Source: Bryobacterales bacterium (GTDB lineage: Bacteria; Acidobacteriota; Terriglobia; Bryobacterales; Bryobacteraceae). From it: DNA of 7,885 bases. Location of the stretch: positions 1 through 7,885 of the forward strand of contig JANXQZ010000738.1 of assembly GCA_025353235.1 (NCBI GenBank). Reading direction: 5' to 3'. A program made the translations under genes and the position numbers. Below are positions 1 to 6,669 of the stretch, one piece after another. A model generated the notes under the pieces. That model had not been told where the DNA came from and did not search any database. It worked only from the letters and a program-made list of their open reading frames with translations. The first letter of the stretch is position 1, and each line of letters begins with the position of its first letter.

Positions 1-814
1 CATCTCTTCGCTGGTCTGGCGCCAGGATCATAACGGGTTCACTCACCAGGATCCCGGATTTCTGGATCTAGTAAGCAACAAGAGCGCCGACGTCACGCGC
101 ATCTATCTTCCGCCGGATGCCAACTGTCTGCTCAGCGTGGCGGATCACTGCCTGTGCAGCCAGGATTATGTGAACGTCATCGTTTCGGACAAGCAGCCGC
201 ACTTGGTCTATCTCGACATGGATGCCGCAATTATTCATTGCACGAAGGGCATCGGCATCTGGGAGTGGGCCAGCAACGACGCCGGTGCGGAGCCGGACGT
301 TGTGGTGGCCAGCGCAGGCGACATCGTGACGCAGGAGGCATTGGCTGCCGTTGCGATCCTGCGGGAGAGCTTGCCGGATCTGAAGATTCGTTTTGTAAAC
401 GTGGTGGATCTGTACCGATTGCAGCCGGACACGGAACACTCGCACGGGCTTTCAGATCGCGACTTTGACTCGCTGTTCACCAAGGACAAGCCTGTGATTT
501 TCAATTTCCATGGCTATCCGTGGCTGATTCATAAGTTCACGTATCGCAGAACGAACCACGCGAACATTCATGTGCGCGGGTATAAGGAAAAGGGGAATAT
601 CAATACTCCGTTGGAACTTGCGATTCGCAATCAGGTGGATCGGTTTAACTTGGCGATCGACGTGATTGATCGCGTTCCGAAAGTACAGGCGTCTGGGGCG
701 CAGCTTAAGGAGCGGCTGAAGGGGCAGATTATCGAGAGCATTAACTACGCGTTTAGCGAGGGGCTGGATAAAGCCGAGATTCGCAATTGGAAGTGGCCGT
801 TAGGGCAACTCTAG
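1..814 (+). CDS. xfp: Phosphoketolase, C-terminal part (5' end outside the window)
   Basis: This is the C-terminal third of a thiamine-diphosphate-dependent phosphoketolase, which splits xylulose-5-phosphate and/or fructose-6-phosphate with phosphate into acetyl phosphate and an aldose phosphate in the cytoplasm. The frame is open from base 2, giving 270 residues of a protein usually near 790. Visible family blocks are [10 protein letters not shown] near the start of the fragment, [11 protein letters not shown] (fragment residues about 83-93), [13 protein letters not shown], then [14 protein letters not shown] and [19 protein letters not shown] (about 170-207), ending in WKWPLGQL. These blocks are nearly diagnostic of the XFP family and separate it from transketolase. 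Its stop codon shares bases with the RNase III stop on the other strand. No promoter or start is visible, and the sequence cannot say which sugar phosphate is preferred. The ATG at 137 is internal and is not the real start. Confidence 0.96.
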   Translation, partial: ISSLVWRQDHNGFTHQDPGFLDLVSNKSADVTRIYLPPDANCLLSVADHCLCSQDYVNVIVSDKQPHLVYLDMDAAIIHCTKGIGIWEWASNDAGAEPDVVVASAGDIVTQEALAAVAILRESLPDLKIRFVNVVDLYRLQPDTEHSHGLSDRDFDSLFTKDKPVIFNFHGYPWLIHKFTYRRTNHANIHVRGYKEKGNINTPLELAIRNQVDRFNLAIDVIDRVPKVQASGAQLKERLKGQIIESINYAFSEGLDKAEIRNWKWPLGQL

Positions 815-1551
815 TCTGCGGCCCGCTTCGGACAGGGGGCGTTCTGGTCATCGGAGAGCCGTTGTTGTTCCAGCTTCTCCAGCACGATCTTCGCCGCTTC
901 CTGGCTGGCGCTTTTTTTCGATACGCCTTGGCCTAAGCCGGCCCAATTCCGTCCTAAGCGCACCTCGATCACGAACGTCTTGGCATGCTCTGGTCCGCGC
1001 TCTTCCAAGATGATATAGGTGGGCTGCGGAAGGTTCATCGTCTGAGCGAGCTCTTTCAAAGCGCCCTTAAAATTCAGGACCTCAGGGCCGCCGGCCTCTC
1101 CGCTGTTGAAATCCGAAAGGATTCGCTTAATGACGAATGCACGCGCAGGCCCCATTCCGCCATCCTGGTAGAGCGCCGCAATGAGCGCCTCCATGGCGTT
1201 TGCAAGCAGCGTCTTCTTCTCCCGGCCTCCACTCAAGTCTTCCCCACGGCCCAACAGAAGATACTGCCCCAGATTCATGGCTTGGGCAGCCTGATGCAGG
1301 TGCGCCGAACTCACGAGATGAGCTTTGAGCTTCGAGAGACGTCCTTCGGAATCGCCTGGAAATTGAGCGACCAGCCATTCGCTGACAACAAATCCAAGAA
1401 TGGCGTCGCCTAGAAATTCCAACTGCTCGTTGTTCGAGCAAACCTCAGCCAACCCTTCCTCATAAGCCCGGGATCGATGGGTGAGCGCGCGCTGCAGAAG
1501 CCCCCTGTCACGGAAGTGGTGCGCCAGTTCCGTTTCGAGCGCTTCGGTCAT
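811..1551 (-). CDS. rnc: Ribonuclease III
   Basis: RNase III cuts double-stranded RNA and matures rRNA and some mRNAs. The 246-residue protein has the usual two-part build and length. The RIIID domain covers about residues 5-150, with the signature [14 protein letters not shown] (40-53) carrying the metal-binding acidic residues E42, E45 and D49. A second catalytic block, [18 protein letters not shown], begins at 115 and has E121. A dsRNA-binding domain covers about 160-230, from [11 protein letters not shown] to the [10 protein letters not shown] block. At the position of E. coli D114 this protein has N118, while the essential Glu (E. coli E117, here E121) is kept. The start ATG lies 2 nt after the stop of the small TPR gene, with only a weak AGG upstream, so translation is probably coupled. 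It is the last gene of the three-gene minus-strand unit. It ends tail to tail with the phosphoketolase gene, with no terminator between them. Confidence 0.97.
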   Translation of the reverse strand: MTEALETELAHHFRDRGLLQRALTHRSRAYEEGLAEVCSNNEQLEFLGDAILGFVVSEWLVAQFPGDSEGRLSKLKAHLVSSAHLHQAAQAMNLGQYLLLGRGEDLSGGREKKTLLANAMEALIAALYQDGGMGPARAFVIKRILSDFNSGEAGGPEVLNFKGALKELAQTMNLPQPTYIILEERGPEHAKTFVIEVRLGRNWAGLGQGVSKKSASQEAAKIVLEKLEQQRLSDDQNAPCPKRAAD

Positions 1552-1553
1552 GA

Positions 1554-2330
1554 CTACTTTGCCTGCGCGGCCTTCAGCTTGGCGACATCGGCCTTACGCT
1601 GCTGGGCGTATTGCTTTACCTGTGCGGAAGCTTCCGTCATGCTCAAGACCTTATCGAATGTGGCGGCGGCGTCGTCCAGCTTGCCAGCCTTCATCTGAGC
1701 CTCTCCCAAGCGGAAGGTTGTGACTGAATCAGGTGCAGTCTCGGCAGACGTCTTGAATTCGGTGATGGCCTCGTCGTACTTCTTGTTCGCGACGGCCATC
1801 ATGCCCATTGCTGAGTGCGCCTGCGCTTCCGCGCCTTTCTTTTGGGTCACCCACTGCGCGTCTGGAAGCTGGGAAAAGGGCTTGGGATAATCCTTCACAT
1901 TCTCCAGAGCCATTTGCGCGTACTTCTGCACCTTGGCCGTCTTCTCGGCTTTGTCCAGATCGAACTCCTTGGCGTTGGCGGCTGTCACCGACGCGATGGT
2001 CACGTCCGCCTCGAAGTTCTTGGGATCCACTTCCAGCACCCTTTCGGCATAGGTCATCGTAAGCGGCGCGTCGTTCTTTTGTTGAGCGATCTGCATCGCG
2101 TTCTGAAGCAGCAACACTTTGAACTGCGTATCGGCGAAGCTGGTGAGAAAGCCATCGATCGCCTTCAACTGGTCATCCGGACTCGCGGGCGGCGCGATGG
2201 CCTGCTGCATGGCCTGAAACGCCTCGCCCTCTTTCTTCGACTTCACTGTCGGATCCGCTCCCCATGCAAGCGACCCGCTAAAGATGGCGATCCCGCAGGA
2301 TAGGGCCACCACTTTGGATGAATACATCAT
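1554..2330 (-). CDS. Secreted tetratricopeptide-repeat protein, small
   Basis: This is a 258-residue exported protein made mostly of helical repeats; its molecular role is unknown. The N terminus MMYSSKVVALSCGIAIFSGS, followed by LAWGAD, is a typical Sec signal peptide, with likely cleavage after residue 24 or 25. There is no proper lipobox, so it is probably not a lipoprotein. The rest is Ala-, Lys- and Gln-rich helices. TPR-like units include ALTMTYAERVLEVDPKNFEA-like text near residues 85-110, and the pair AHSAMGMMAVANKKYDEAIT and FRLGEAQMKAGKLDDAAATF in the C-terminal third. The frame is open further upstream to 2438, but the start at 2330 is preferred for two reasons. It has an AGGAG ribosome site 10 nt upstream, and it opens directly into the signal peptide, whereas the longer version overlaps the preceding gene and adds a charged, non-hydrophobic leader. 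It follows the large TPR gene by 13 nt and precedes rnc by 2 nt. Confidence 0.88.
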   Translation of the reverse strand: MMYSSKVVALSCGIAIFSGSLAWGADPTVKSKKEGEAFQAMQQAIAPPASPDDQLKAIDGFLTSFADTQFKVLLLQNAMQIAQQKNDAPLTMTYAERVLEVDPKNFEADVTIASVTAANAKEFDLDKAEKTAKVQKYAQMALENVKDYPKPFSQLPDAQWVTQKKGAEAQAHSAMGMMAVANKKYDEAITEFKTSAETAPDSVTTFRLGEAQMKAGKLDDAAATFDKVLSMTEASAQVKQYAQQRKADVAKLKAAQAK

Positions 2331-2340
2331 CGAAACTTCA

Positions 2341-2345
2341 CTCCT
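2341..2345 (-). promoter_or_regulatory. Ribosome binding site of the small TPR gene
   Basis: On the minus strand this reads AGGAG, 10 nt before the ATG at 2330. It overlaps the TAG stop (2346-2344) of the large TPR gene. It decides the start of the small TPR gene against the longer reading from 2438 and suggests coupled translation of the two TPR genes. Confidence 0.75.
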
Positions 2346-3792
2346 ATTTGATTTGACCGAGTTCTTTCTTTGCTTCCAGCTTCGCCTTAGGTGACGCTCC
2401 ATCGGTTGCGATTGCATCACGAAATTTCCTTGCGGCATCGTCCTTCAAGCCGGCCGCCATCGCGAGTTTACCAAGATACACGTACGCCCAGCCTTTTGTT
2501 TCGGCGTCTGGCGAGAGATCCAACGTTTTCTGAAACAACTTTTCAGCCAGCTCGGGATCCTTCTGGAGCGCCGCGATGCGGGCCAGTCCATAGTATGCCT
2601 TGGCGTGGGTGGGCCGCTGACTGGTTTCCTGCAAGGCTTGAAGGTAGGCTTGTTTAGCCTCGTCCAATTTGCGGGCGACATACAAATCCTCGGCAGTCTC
2701 CATCGTTTTGTCCACGCCGGTCAGTTCCGGTGCGGCCGGGGCGGCGGCGGGCTTGAACTTCCGAGCCGAGCGCTCGCGAGTGAACTCTACTTTCTCCAGC
2801 CGAGCCTCTTCGCGTTTCAGGTCGATTCGCGCAATCAGATCCGGGAGATACAGCCGCATCGCCATGGGCTGCTTCTCGTACTCCACCAGTCCTTCGGCAA
2901 ATGCGGGCGTGTAGACGTATCCTTCCCGAAACGCCTGATTCACCATCTCGGCGCGCTTGGCCTCGCCGCGAGTTAGCCGACTCTCCACGGCTTTCACCAG
3001 ACAGGTTGTCGTCAGCAGCATGAAGTCATTCTTGTAAGCATCGTCGAGAGCAGGCGCGCCCTGGGCGTAGTCTGCCATGCCGCGCTTCTTTTCAAGCTGC
3101 TCGGAATATTTCAACGCGAGCGGGTCGAGCAGATAGTGCAGGTAGGCGTAACGAATCTCTTCAATCGGCAACTCAGGCGAGGGCGTGACCACCACGAAAT
3201 AATCGTCTTTGTAGTTGCGCGTCTGAACCACGTTTGGCGGTCCCAGCAAATCGACGAACACCTGAAACCGGCGTCCCATGTATCCGCTGGTCGGATTCCG
3301 CAAATAGAATGTAGAGTCCAAGAGCGCTTTGGTAAGCGGAGCGTGGAATTTCTCGATGGTTCGCTCGTACTCCGGTTGCATCTGCCGCCAGATTTGATCC
3401 AGACCGGCCTCGGCGTAGAAGCGCGGCAGAATGGTCTCTAGACCGCGCAGGCCCGAAACATCGGGCGGAATCTCGTTGTCGGGGATGCGGAATTTAAAGC
3501 TTGGCGGCCCTTCAATGGACAGCGCGAACGAAATATATTGGGTCAACTCCGCATTGGCGTCGCGCTGGTGATGGACGGCGACAAATCTCCGCAGATCGTC
3601 CATAGACTCGATTTTCTTGCTCGCCAGAGCGGCCCGAATCTGCTTGCGAAGCGGACTGTTCGAAGTCGATTCCAGGTCGGAGTCGAACCCGGCGGCGTTG
3701 AGCGCAGCCAGTACTGTGAACAAAGCGGGATTGGCATCGAGCTGATTTGCGCCTTGGCCGAAGCACTGCGCCGTACTGAAGATCGCGGCCAA
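2344..3792 (-). CDS. Secreted TPR protein with a degenerate metallopeptidase-like region; true start uncertain
   Basis: This protein of at least 482 residues is probably exported; no specific function is recognised. The first usual start codon in frame is a TTG at 3792, but it falls inside a hydrophobic stretch and has no ribosome site. In-frame codons upstream (no stop until 3858-3856) read LIRILFVLLLAAIFSTAQCF, a clear signal-peptide core, so translation must begin further upstream. Candidates are a rare CTG at 3819, or the ATG at 3847 if one A of an A4 run is an extra base. Residues about 20-340 (counted from the TTG) form a mixed region with conserved-looking FYLRNPTSGYMGRRFQVFVD and EIRYAYLHYLLDPLALKY (212-229). 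The latter resembles the active-site helix of a gluzincin peptidase with the first His and the Glu lost. An Ala/Pro linker (348-356) precedes TPR units from about 361 to 482. It is the first gene of the TPR-TPR-rnc unit. Confidence 0.82.
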   Translation of the reverse strand: MAAIFSTAQCFGQGANQLDANPALFTVLAALNAAGFDSDLESTSNSPLRKQIRAALASKKIESMDDLRRFVAVHHQRDANAELTQYISFALSIEGPPSFKFRIPDNEIPPDVSGLRGLETILPRFYAEAGLDQIWRQMQPEYERTIEKFHAPLTKALLDSTFYLRNPTSGYMGRRFQVFVDLLGPPNVVQTRNYKDDYFVVVTPSPELPIEEIRYAYLHYLLDPLALKYSEQLEKKRGMADYAQGAPALDDAYKNDFMLLTTTCLVKAVESRLTRGEAKRAEMVNQAFREGYVYTPAFAEGLVEYEKQPMAMRLYLPDLIARIDLKREEARLEKVEFTRERSARKFKPAAAPAAPELTGVDKTMETAEDLYVARKLDEAKQAYLQALQETSQRPTHAKAYYGLARIAALQKDPELAEKLFQKTLDLSPDAETKGWAYVYLGKLAMAAGLKDDAARKFRDAIATDGASPKAKLEAKKELGQIK

Positions 3793-3846
3793 TAGAAGTA
3801 CGAAGAGGATGCGGATCAGAAAGCCTGCCTTGGCTACATTTTCGCA

Positions 3847-3855
3847 TGATACACT
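3847..3855 (+). promoter_or_regulatory. Possible extended -10 element for the transporter gene
   Basis: The sequence TGATACACT fits an extended -10 pattern (TG, one base, then TACACT, matching TATAAT at 4 of 6 positions including the first, second and last). No good -35 box is seen at the proper distance; TTGGCT at 3830 is 14 nt away. Transcription from here would begin near 3862, almost at the ATG at 3863, giving a leaderless message. That would agree with the lack of a ribosome site before that ATG. This is a reading by eye only. Confidence 0.3.
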
Positions 3856-3862
3856 TCAGCCC

Positions 3863-5116
3863 ATGGCCAGCGCCGCCCTTACGCCCAGCCGTGTAACCGC
3901 CCGCATGCAGTGGACGGTTCTGATTCTGCTGGTCATTTCCGTCTGCATCAACTATATAGATCGCGGAAATCTCTCAGTTGCCAGCATAGATCTGAAGAAA
4001 GCCCTGAATCTGGATCCCCTCCATCTAGGGTACCTGCTATCCGCTTTTTTCTGGACGTATGCCGGGTTCATGGTTCTGGCTGGATGGTTGATTGAGAAGT
4101 ACAACGTAATCTGGGTCTACGCCCTGGGCTTTTTCATCTGGTCTGGCGCCACGGCGCTTACCGGCTTCGTAAACAGCTTCACGATGCTGTTCGTTCTGCG
4201 GCTTGTGCTGGGAATGAGCGAGTCGGTGGCCTACCCTTCTTATTCCAAGATTATCGCCGCTGGATTCCCTGAAAAGCAGCGCGGCGTTGCCAACGGGTTG
4301 ATTGATGCGGGATCTAAACTCGGACCTGCGCTCGGTATGGTAATTGGCGGTACCATTTTGGCCAACTGGGGCTGGCGCGTTTTGTTCATTTCGATCGGCG
4401 TGGTTAGCCTAACGTGGCTTATTCCGTGGTGCGCGATCGCCCCGAAAATTCGAACCCATGAACTCGGGAAGAGCCAAGACGCGCCAAGTTTCCGGGAAAT
4501 CCTTAGCAAGCGCGACGCTTGGGCTTCTTTCCTGTGCCTGTTTTGCGCCAATTACGCTTGGTACTTCATGCTTACGTGGATTCCCGGCTATCTCCTGATG
4601 GAGCGGCACTACAGCACCGAAATGATGGCTTTGGTGGGATCCTTGCCGTTTTGGGCGGTGGCAGCCGGAGCGGTGCTGGGAGGCTGGTTGTCCGATCGAT
4701 GGATCCACCTGGGCGGAACGGCGACGCGGGTGAGAAAGACATTCGTCGCGTCGGGGCTGTTGCTTTCCGCTGTCTTTTTGTTGCCTGCCGCAGTCGTCCC
4801 GGGTCAAATCATGGCCATGTCGCTGCTGGTGACGGCCACCTTTGCGTATGGATTTTTTAGCTCGAACCACTGGGCAATTACTCAGACGCTAGCCGGTCCG
4901 GCAGCAGCGGGAAAGTGGACGGGGCTGCAGAACTGCGTTGGCAACATGGCCGGGGTTGCGGCTCCGACTGTGACTGGCTTCATCGTCCAGCGCACAGGCT
5001 CGTTTTATTACGCGTTTGTATGGGTATGCGTGAATCTGCTGATCGCCGCGTTTGCGTATTTGTTTCTAGTGGGTAAGATAGAAACGCATCAATGGCGGGG
5101 GCGAATAGCCAAATAG
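3863..5116 (+). CDS. MFS transporter, anion:cation symporter (ACS) type
   Basis: This is a 417-residue inner-membrane carrier with about 12 hydrophobic segments, the usual size for the family. Evidence for the ACS type is the first-helix motif INYIDRGNLSVA (residues 29-40), the second-helix region ending in GWLIEKYN, the fourth-helix block RLVLGMSESVAYPSYSKIIA (113-132) followed by FPEKQRGVANGLIDAGSKLG, and GGWLSDRW (273-280) after helix 8. ACS members import sugar acids such as glucarate, galactonate or hexuronates, and other organic anions, with protons; the substrate here cannot be read from sequence. The start at 3863 is preferred over the in-frame ATG at 3809, because the longer form adds a polar 18-residue leader that crosses the start region of the divergent TPR gene. 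A third ATG at 3905 sits at the edge of helix 1. No ribosome site precedes 3863. No catabolic gene is adjacent to suggest a pathway. Confidence 0.92.
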   Translation: MASAALTPSRVTARMQWTVLILLVISVCINYIDRGNLSVASIDLKKALNLDPLHLGYLLSAFFWTYAGFMVLAGWLIEKYNVIWVYALGFFIWSGATALTGFVNSFTMLFVLRLVLGMSESVAYPSYSKIIAAGFPEKQRGVANGLIDAGSKLGPALGMVIGGTILANWGWRVLFISIGVVSLTWLIPWCAIAPKIRTHELGKSQDAPSFREILSKRDAWASFLCLFCANYAWYFMLTWIPGYLLMERHYSTEMMALVGSLPFWAVAAGAVLGGWLSDRWIHLGGTATRVRKTFVASGLLLSAVFLLPAAVVPGQIMAMSLLVTATFAYGFFSSNHWAITQTLAGPAAAGKWTGLQNCVGNMAGVAAPTVTGFIVQRTGSFYYAFVWVCVNLLIAAFAYLFLVGKIETHQWRGRIAK

Positions 5117-5167
5117 GTGGGCGCTTGGATGATTCTGCAACCTTCTGAACCCTAGCACGTCCAGTAT

Positions 5168-5204
5168 ATCGAGAGTCGCCGGAATTCCTTCTCCGCCTCT
5201 CGAT
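5168..5204. repeat. Inverted repeat 1 in the convergent gap
   Basis: ATCGAGAG (5168-5175) and CTCTCGAT (5197-5204) are perfect 8-bp inverted copies with a 21-nt loop. The loop itself holds the palindrome GGAATTCC (5181-5188). It lies 51 nt after the transporter stop. There is no T-run on either side, so it is not a standard intrinsic terminator, but it may act as an RNA 3'-end structure. Confidence 0.6.
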
Positions 5205-5206
5205 CC

Positions 5207-5238
5207 CCGGTGGGTGCCTTCCTCCGTGTACCCACCGG
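5207..5238. terminator. Inverted repeat 2, possible two-way terminator or 3'-end hairpin
   Basis: CCGGTGGGT (5207-5215) pairs perfectly with ACCCACCGG (5230-5238). The stem extends inward by one G-U and one C-G pair to 11 bp with a 10-nt loop. It lies between the stop codons of the convergent transporter and anti-sigma genes, 20 nt from the latter, where a shared terminator is expected. Neither side has a poly-T tract, so the terminator role is inferred from position and stem strength only. Confidence 0.5.
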
Positions 5239-5258
5239 CTCAAGGTTCATTTGACGAT

Positions 5259-5891
5259 TTAATTCACGCTTAAGCCGAATTCCCGTAACAAATCGCCTTT
5301 ATCGTACAACCGAACCCAATATCTTCCCTTTGAAACGCGGGTCGGCACGTGTGCGCGAATTTGACGGTTGGTTGGTTCCACGGAACTTTCCCACACAGAG
5401 CTGCCGTTCGACGCCACTAATTGAAGCCGGTAAAACCGCAGTTGGGGCAACTCGCTCGCGTCGATTCTAAGATTCAGGAAGCCTGCAGGAGCTTGCGAAA
5501 CAAGAGCGCTTTCCGCTCCTCGGGTCGCCTGAAACGAAACATCCGTGACTATTCCCTCGCTCTGCGGCGGGCGGTACGAAATGCCGACGGCAAGGACGGC
5601 CGTCGCGAGCGCACCGGCCCAGGCCATCTTTGGCATCGGCCAGATCCACGAAAACAAGGGCTTGGGCTTTTCGGCTAGCTTCTTACTGGCTTCTCGCTCT
5701 TCCATTTGCAGTTCATGGGCTGCCGTGGCGGTCAGCTTAAGAAACTGATCTACTTGCTCCAGACGGGCTTGGCAGTGTTCGCACACGAGCATGTGCTCTT
5801 CCACGGACGCGATGGTGGCTTCGGGCAATTGCCCTAAGGCGTAGAGTTCCAGTATTTCTTCCGTGAAATGCGAACCGATTTTGATCGGCAT
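5259..5891 (-). CDS. Membrane-anchored zf-HC2 anti-sigma factor
   Basis: This is a predicted anti-sigma factor that would hold the ECF sigma factor encoded just upstream at the membrane. The 210-residue protein has three parts. The N-terminal cytoplasmic zinc-finger region shows H33, C37 and C40 in the order H-x3-C-x2-C (EEHMLVCEHC), the hallmark of ZAS/zf-HC2 proteins, with GSHFTEEILELYALGQLPE before it. A charged, proline-containing linker leads to one membrane helix at about 88-106 (WAGALATAVLAVGISY). The C-terminal 100 residues lie outside the cytoplasm and look strand-rich (FYRLQLVASNGSSVWESSVE, then GRYWVRLYDKGDLLREFGL). The start at 5891 is chosen because GGGAGG lies 9 nt upstream. An ATG at 5954 would add 21 residues but has no ribosome site. 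It sits 67 nt after the sigma gene and is the last gene of the operon. The outer domain is the likely sensor or contact surface; its ligand is unknown. Confidence 0.88.
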   Translation of the reverse strand: MPIKIGSHFTEEILELYALGQLPEATIASVEEHMLVCEHCQARLEQVDQFLKLTATAAHELQMEEREASKKLAEKPKPLFSWIWPMPKMAWAGALATAVLAVGISYRPPQSEGIVTDVSFQATRGAESALVSQAPAGFLNLRIDASELPQLRFYRLQLVASNGSSVWESSVEPTNRQIRAHVPTRVSKGRYWVRLYDKGDLLREFGLSVN

Positions 5892-5900
5892 GCTTACGAA

Positions 5901-5906
5901 CCTCCC
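5901..5906 (-). promoter_or_regulatory. Ribosome binding site of the anti-sigma gene
   Basis: On the minus strand this reads GGGAGG, 9 nt before the ATG at 5891. It is the strongest such site in the operon and decides the start against the upstream in-frame ATG at 5954. Confidence 0.8.
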
Positions 5907-5958
5907 TGCGGATCGAGTGGCGTATTCACCTAGAGTATTCCTCTCCATATTCATTGGC

Positions 5959-6660
5959 TTAGTGCAATGACGCCGCAGAAGTTCTCATAAAAACTGAGAC
6001 TAAAGCTTTCTGTTGCAATTTTCGTCGGCCCAGCTCGCCAAACCTGCCCTTCGCCCTCGATTTTAGCAACCTGAACTGGTTTTCCGAAAGCTCCATCTCG
6101 TGACAGACTTCTTCCATGGGCTGCTCGAGCAGATAAAACCGGGTCAGAATCTCGCGGTCCTTTTCCGAGAGCTCGCGAAGAACGCCCTTCATCAAGTCAA
6201 CCTTCTGGCGAAAAGCCAGGCTTTGTTCAGGATTGCTGCGCCGATCTGGAACACGCCCCCCAAGCTCAATGTCCATTTCCTCGCGGCGGCTGTGGACTAC
6301 ACCGTCAATGTAGGCCGCAACTTGGCGGCGGACGATGGTTCTCACAAACCCCATCAGGCGTTCCGGCTCTCGCAGATCGCCGCGCTGGATGGCTTGCACT
6401 ACGATCAGAAAGGTGTCGTGGACCTTGTCGTCCAACTCCTGTGTACCTAGTTGACGGCAAAGAAAGAAGCGAATTCCCTTCGCGAAGATGCGATAGAGTT
6501 CCTCCATGGCCGATTCATCATGGCGGCGGATCCGCGCGACGATTTGAGGGAAATCGTACTCGTCGGGGAAGCTGGCATTCGAAGCATGCTGCTTGCCTTC
6601 CGGATCGGCCGCCACAACGGGCGGGGGCGATTCATAACGCTCCTCGGTGACGCTAAACAT
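5959..6660 (-). CDS. ECF-type RNA polymerase sigma factor
   Basis: This is a 233-residue sigma-70 family protein of the extracytoplasmic-function class, which directs RNA polymerase to a small set of promoters. Region 2 spans about residues 48-118, with ELDDKVHDTFLIVVQAIQRG (75-94) matching the core-binding and -10 recognition helices and FVRTIVRRQVAAYI after it. A linker with PDRRSNPEQSL (138-148) leads to region 4 at about 155-210. Its helix-turn-helix, MEEVCHEMELSENQFRLLKS, reads the -35 box. The first 40 residues look disordered and acidic/Pro-rich, and a 20-residue basic tail follows region 4; both are longer than in minimal ECF factors. The start at 6660 has AAAGGAG 12 nt upstream, inside the end of the CHAT gene. 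The zf-HC2 gene that follows is its probable anti-sigma partner. Many ECF factors control their own operon, but the operon promoter is outside this window. Confidence 0.93.
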   Translation of the reverse strand: MFSVTEERYESPPPVVAADPEGKQHASNASFPDEYDFPQIVARIRRHDESAMEELYRIFAKGIRFFLCRQLGTQELDDKVHDTFLIVVQAIQRGDLREPERLMGFVRTIVRRQVAAYIDGVVHSRREEMDIELGGRVPDRRSNPEQSLAFRQKVDLMKGVLRELSEKDREILTRFYLLEQPMEEVCHEMELSENQFRLLKSRAKGRFGELGRRKLQQKALVSVFMRTSAASLH

Positions 6661-6669
6661 GGTGGTTCG

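Noticed and set aside
985..1413. 142-residue plus-strand reading frame inside the RNase III gene
   Set aside because: It lies opposite a well-supported gene and its translation has no family-like pattern, signal peptide or ribosome site. It is a shadow frame.
1815..2303. 162-residue plus-strand reading frame opposite the small TPR gene
   Set aside because: Its Leu/His/Arg-rich text is the expected antisense image of an Ala/Lys/Gln-rich helical protein. Nothing supports translation.
2331..2438. Longer N terminus for the small TPR protein
   Set aside because: It overlaps the previous gene by about 95 nt, adds a polar leader before the signal peptide, and ignores the good ribosome site before 2330.
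4409..4870. 153-residue minus-strand frame opposite the transporter
   Set aside because: It is a His/Gln/Arg-rich antisense shadow of membrane helices, with no start signal.
5240..5258. Classical intrinsic terminator after the second hairpin
   Set aside because: The sequence after the stem on either strand has no run of T residues, so only a weaker terminator or 3'-structure call is justified.
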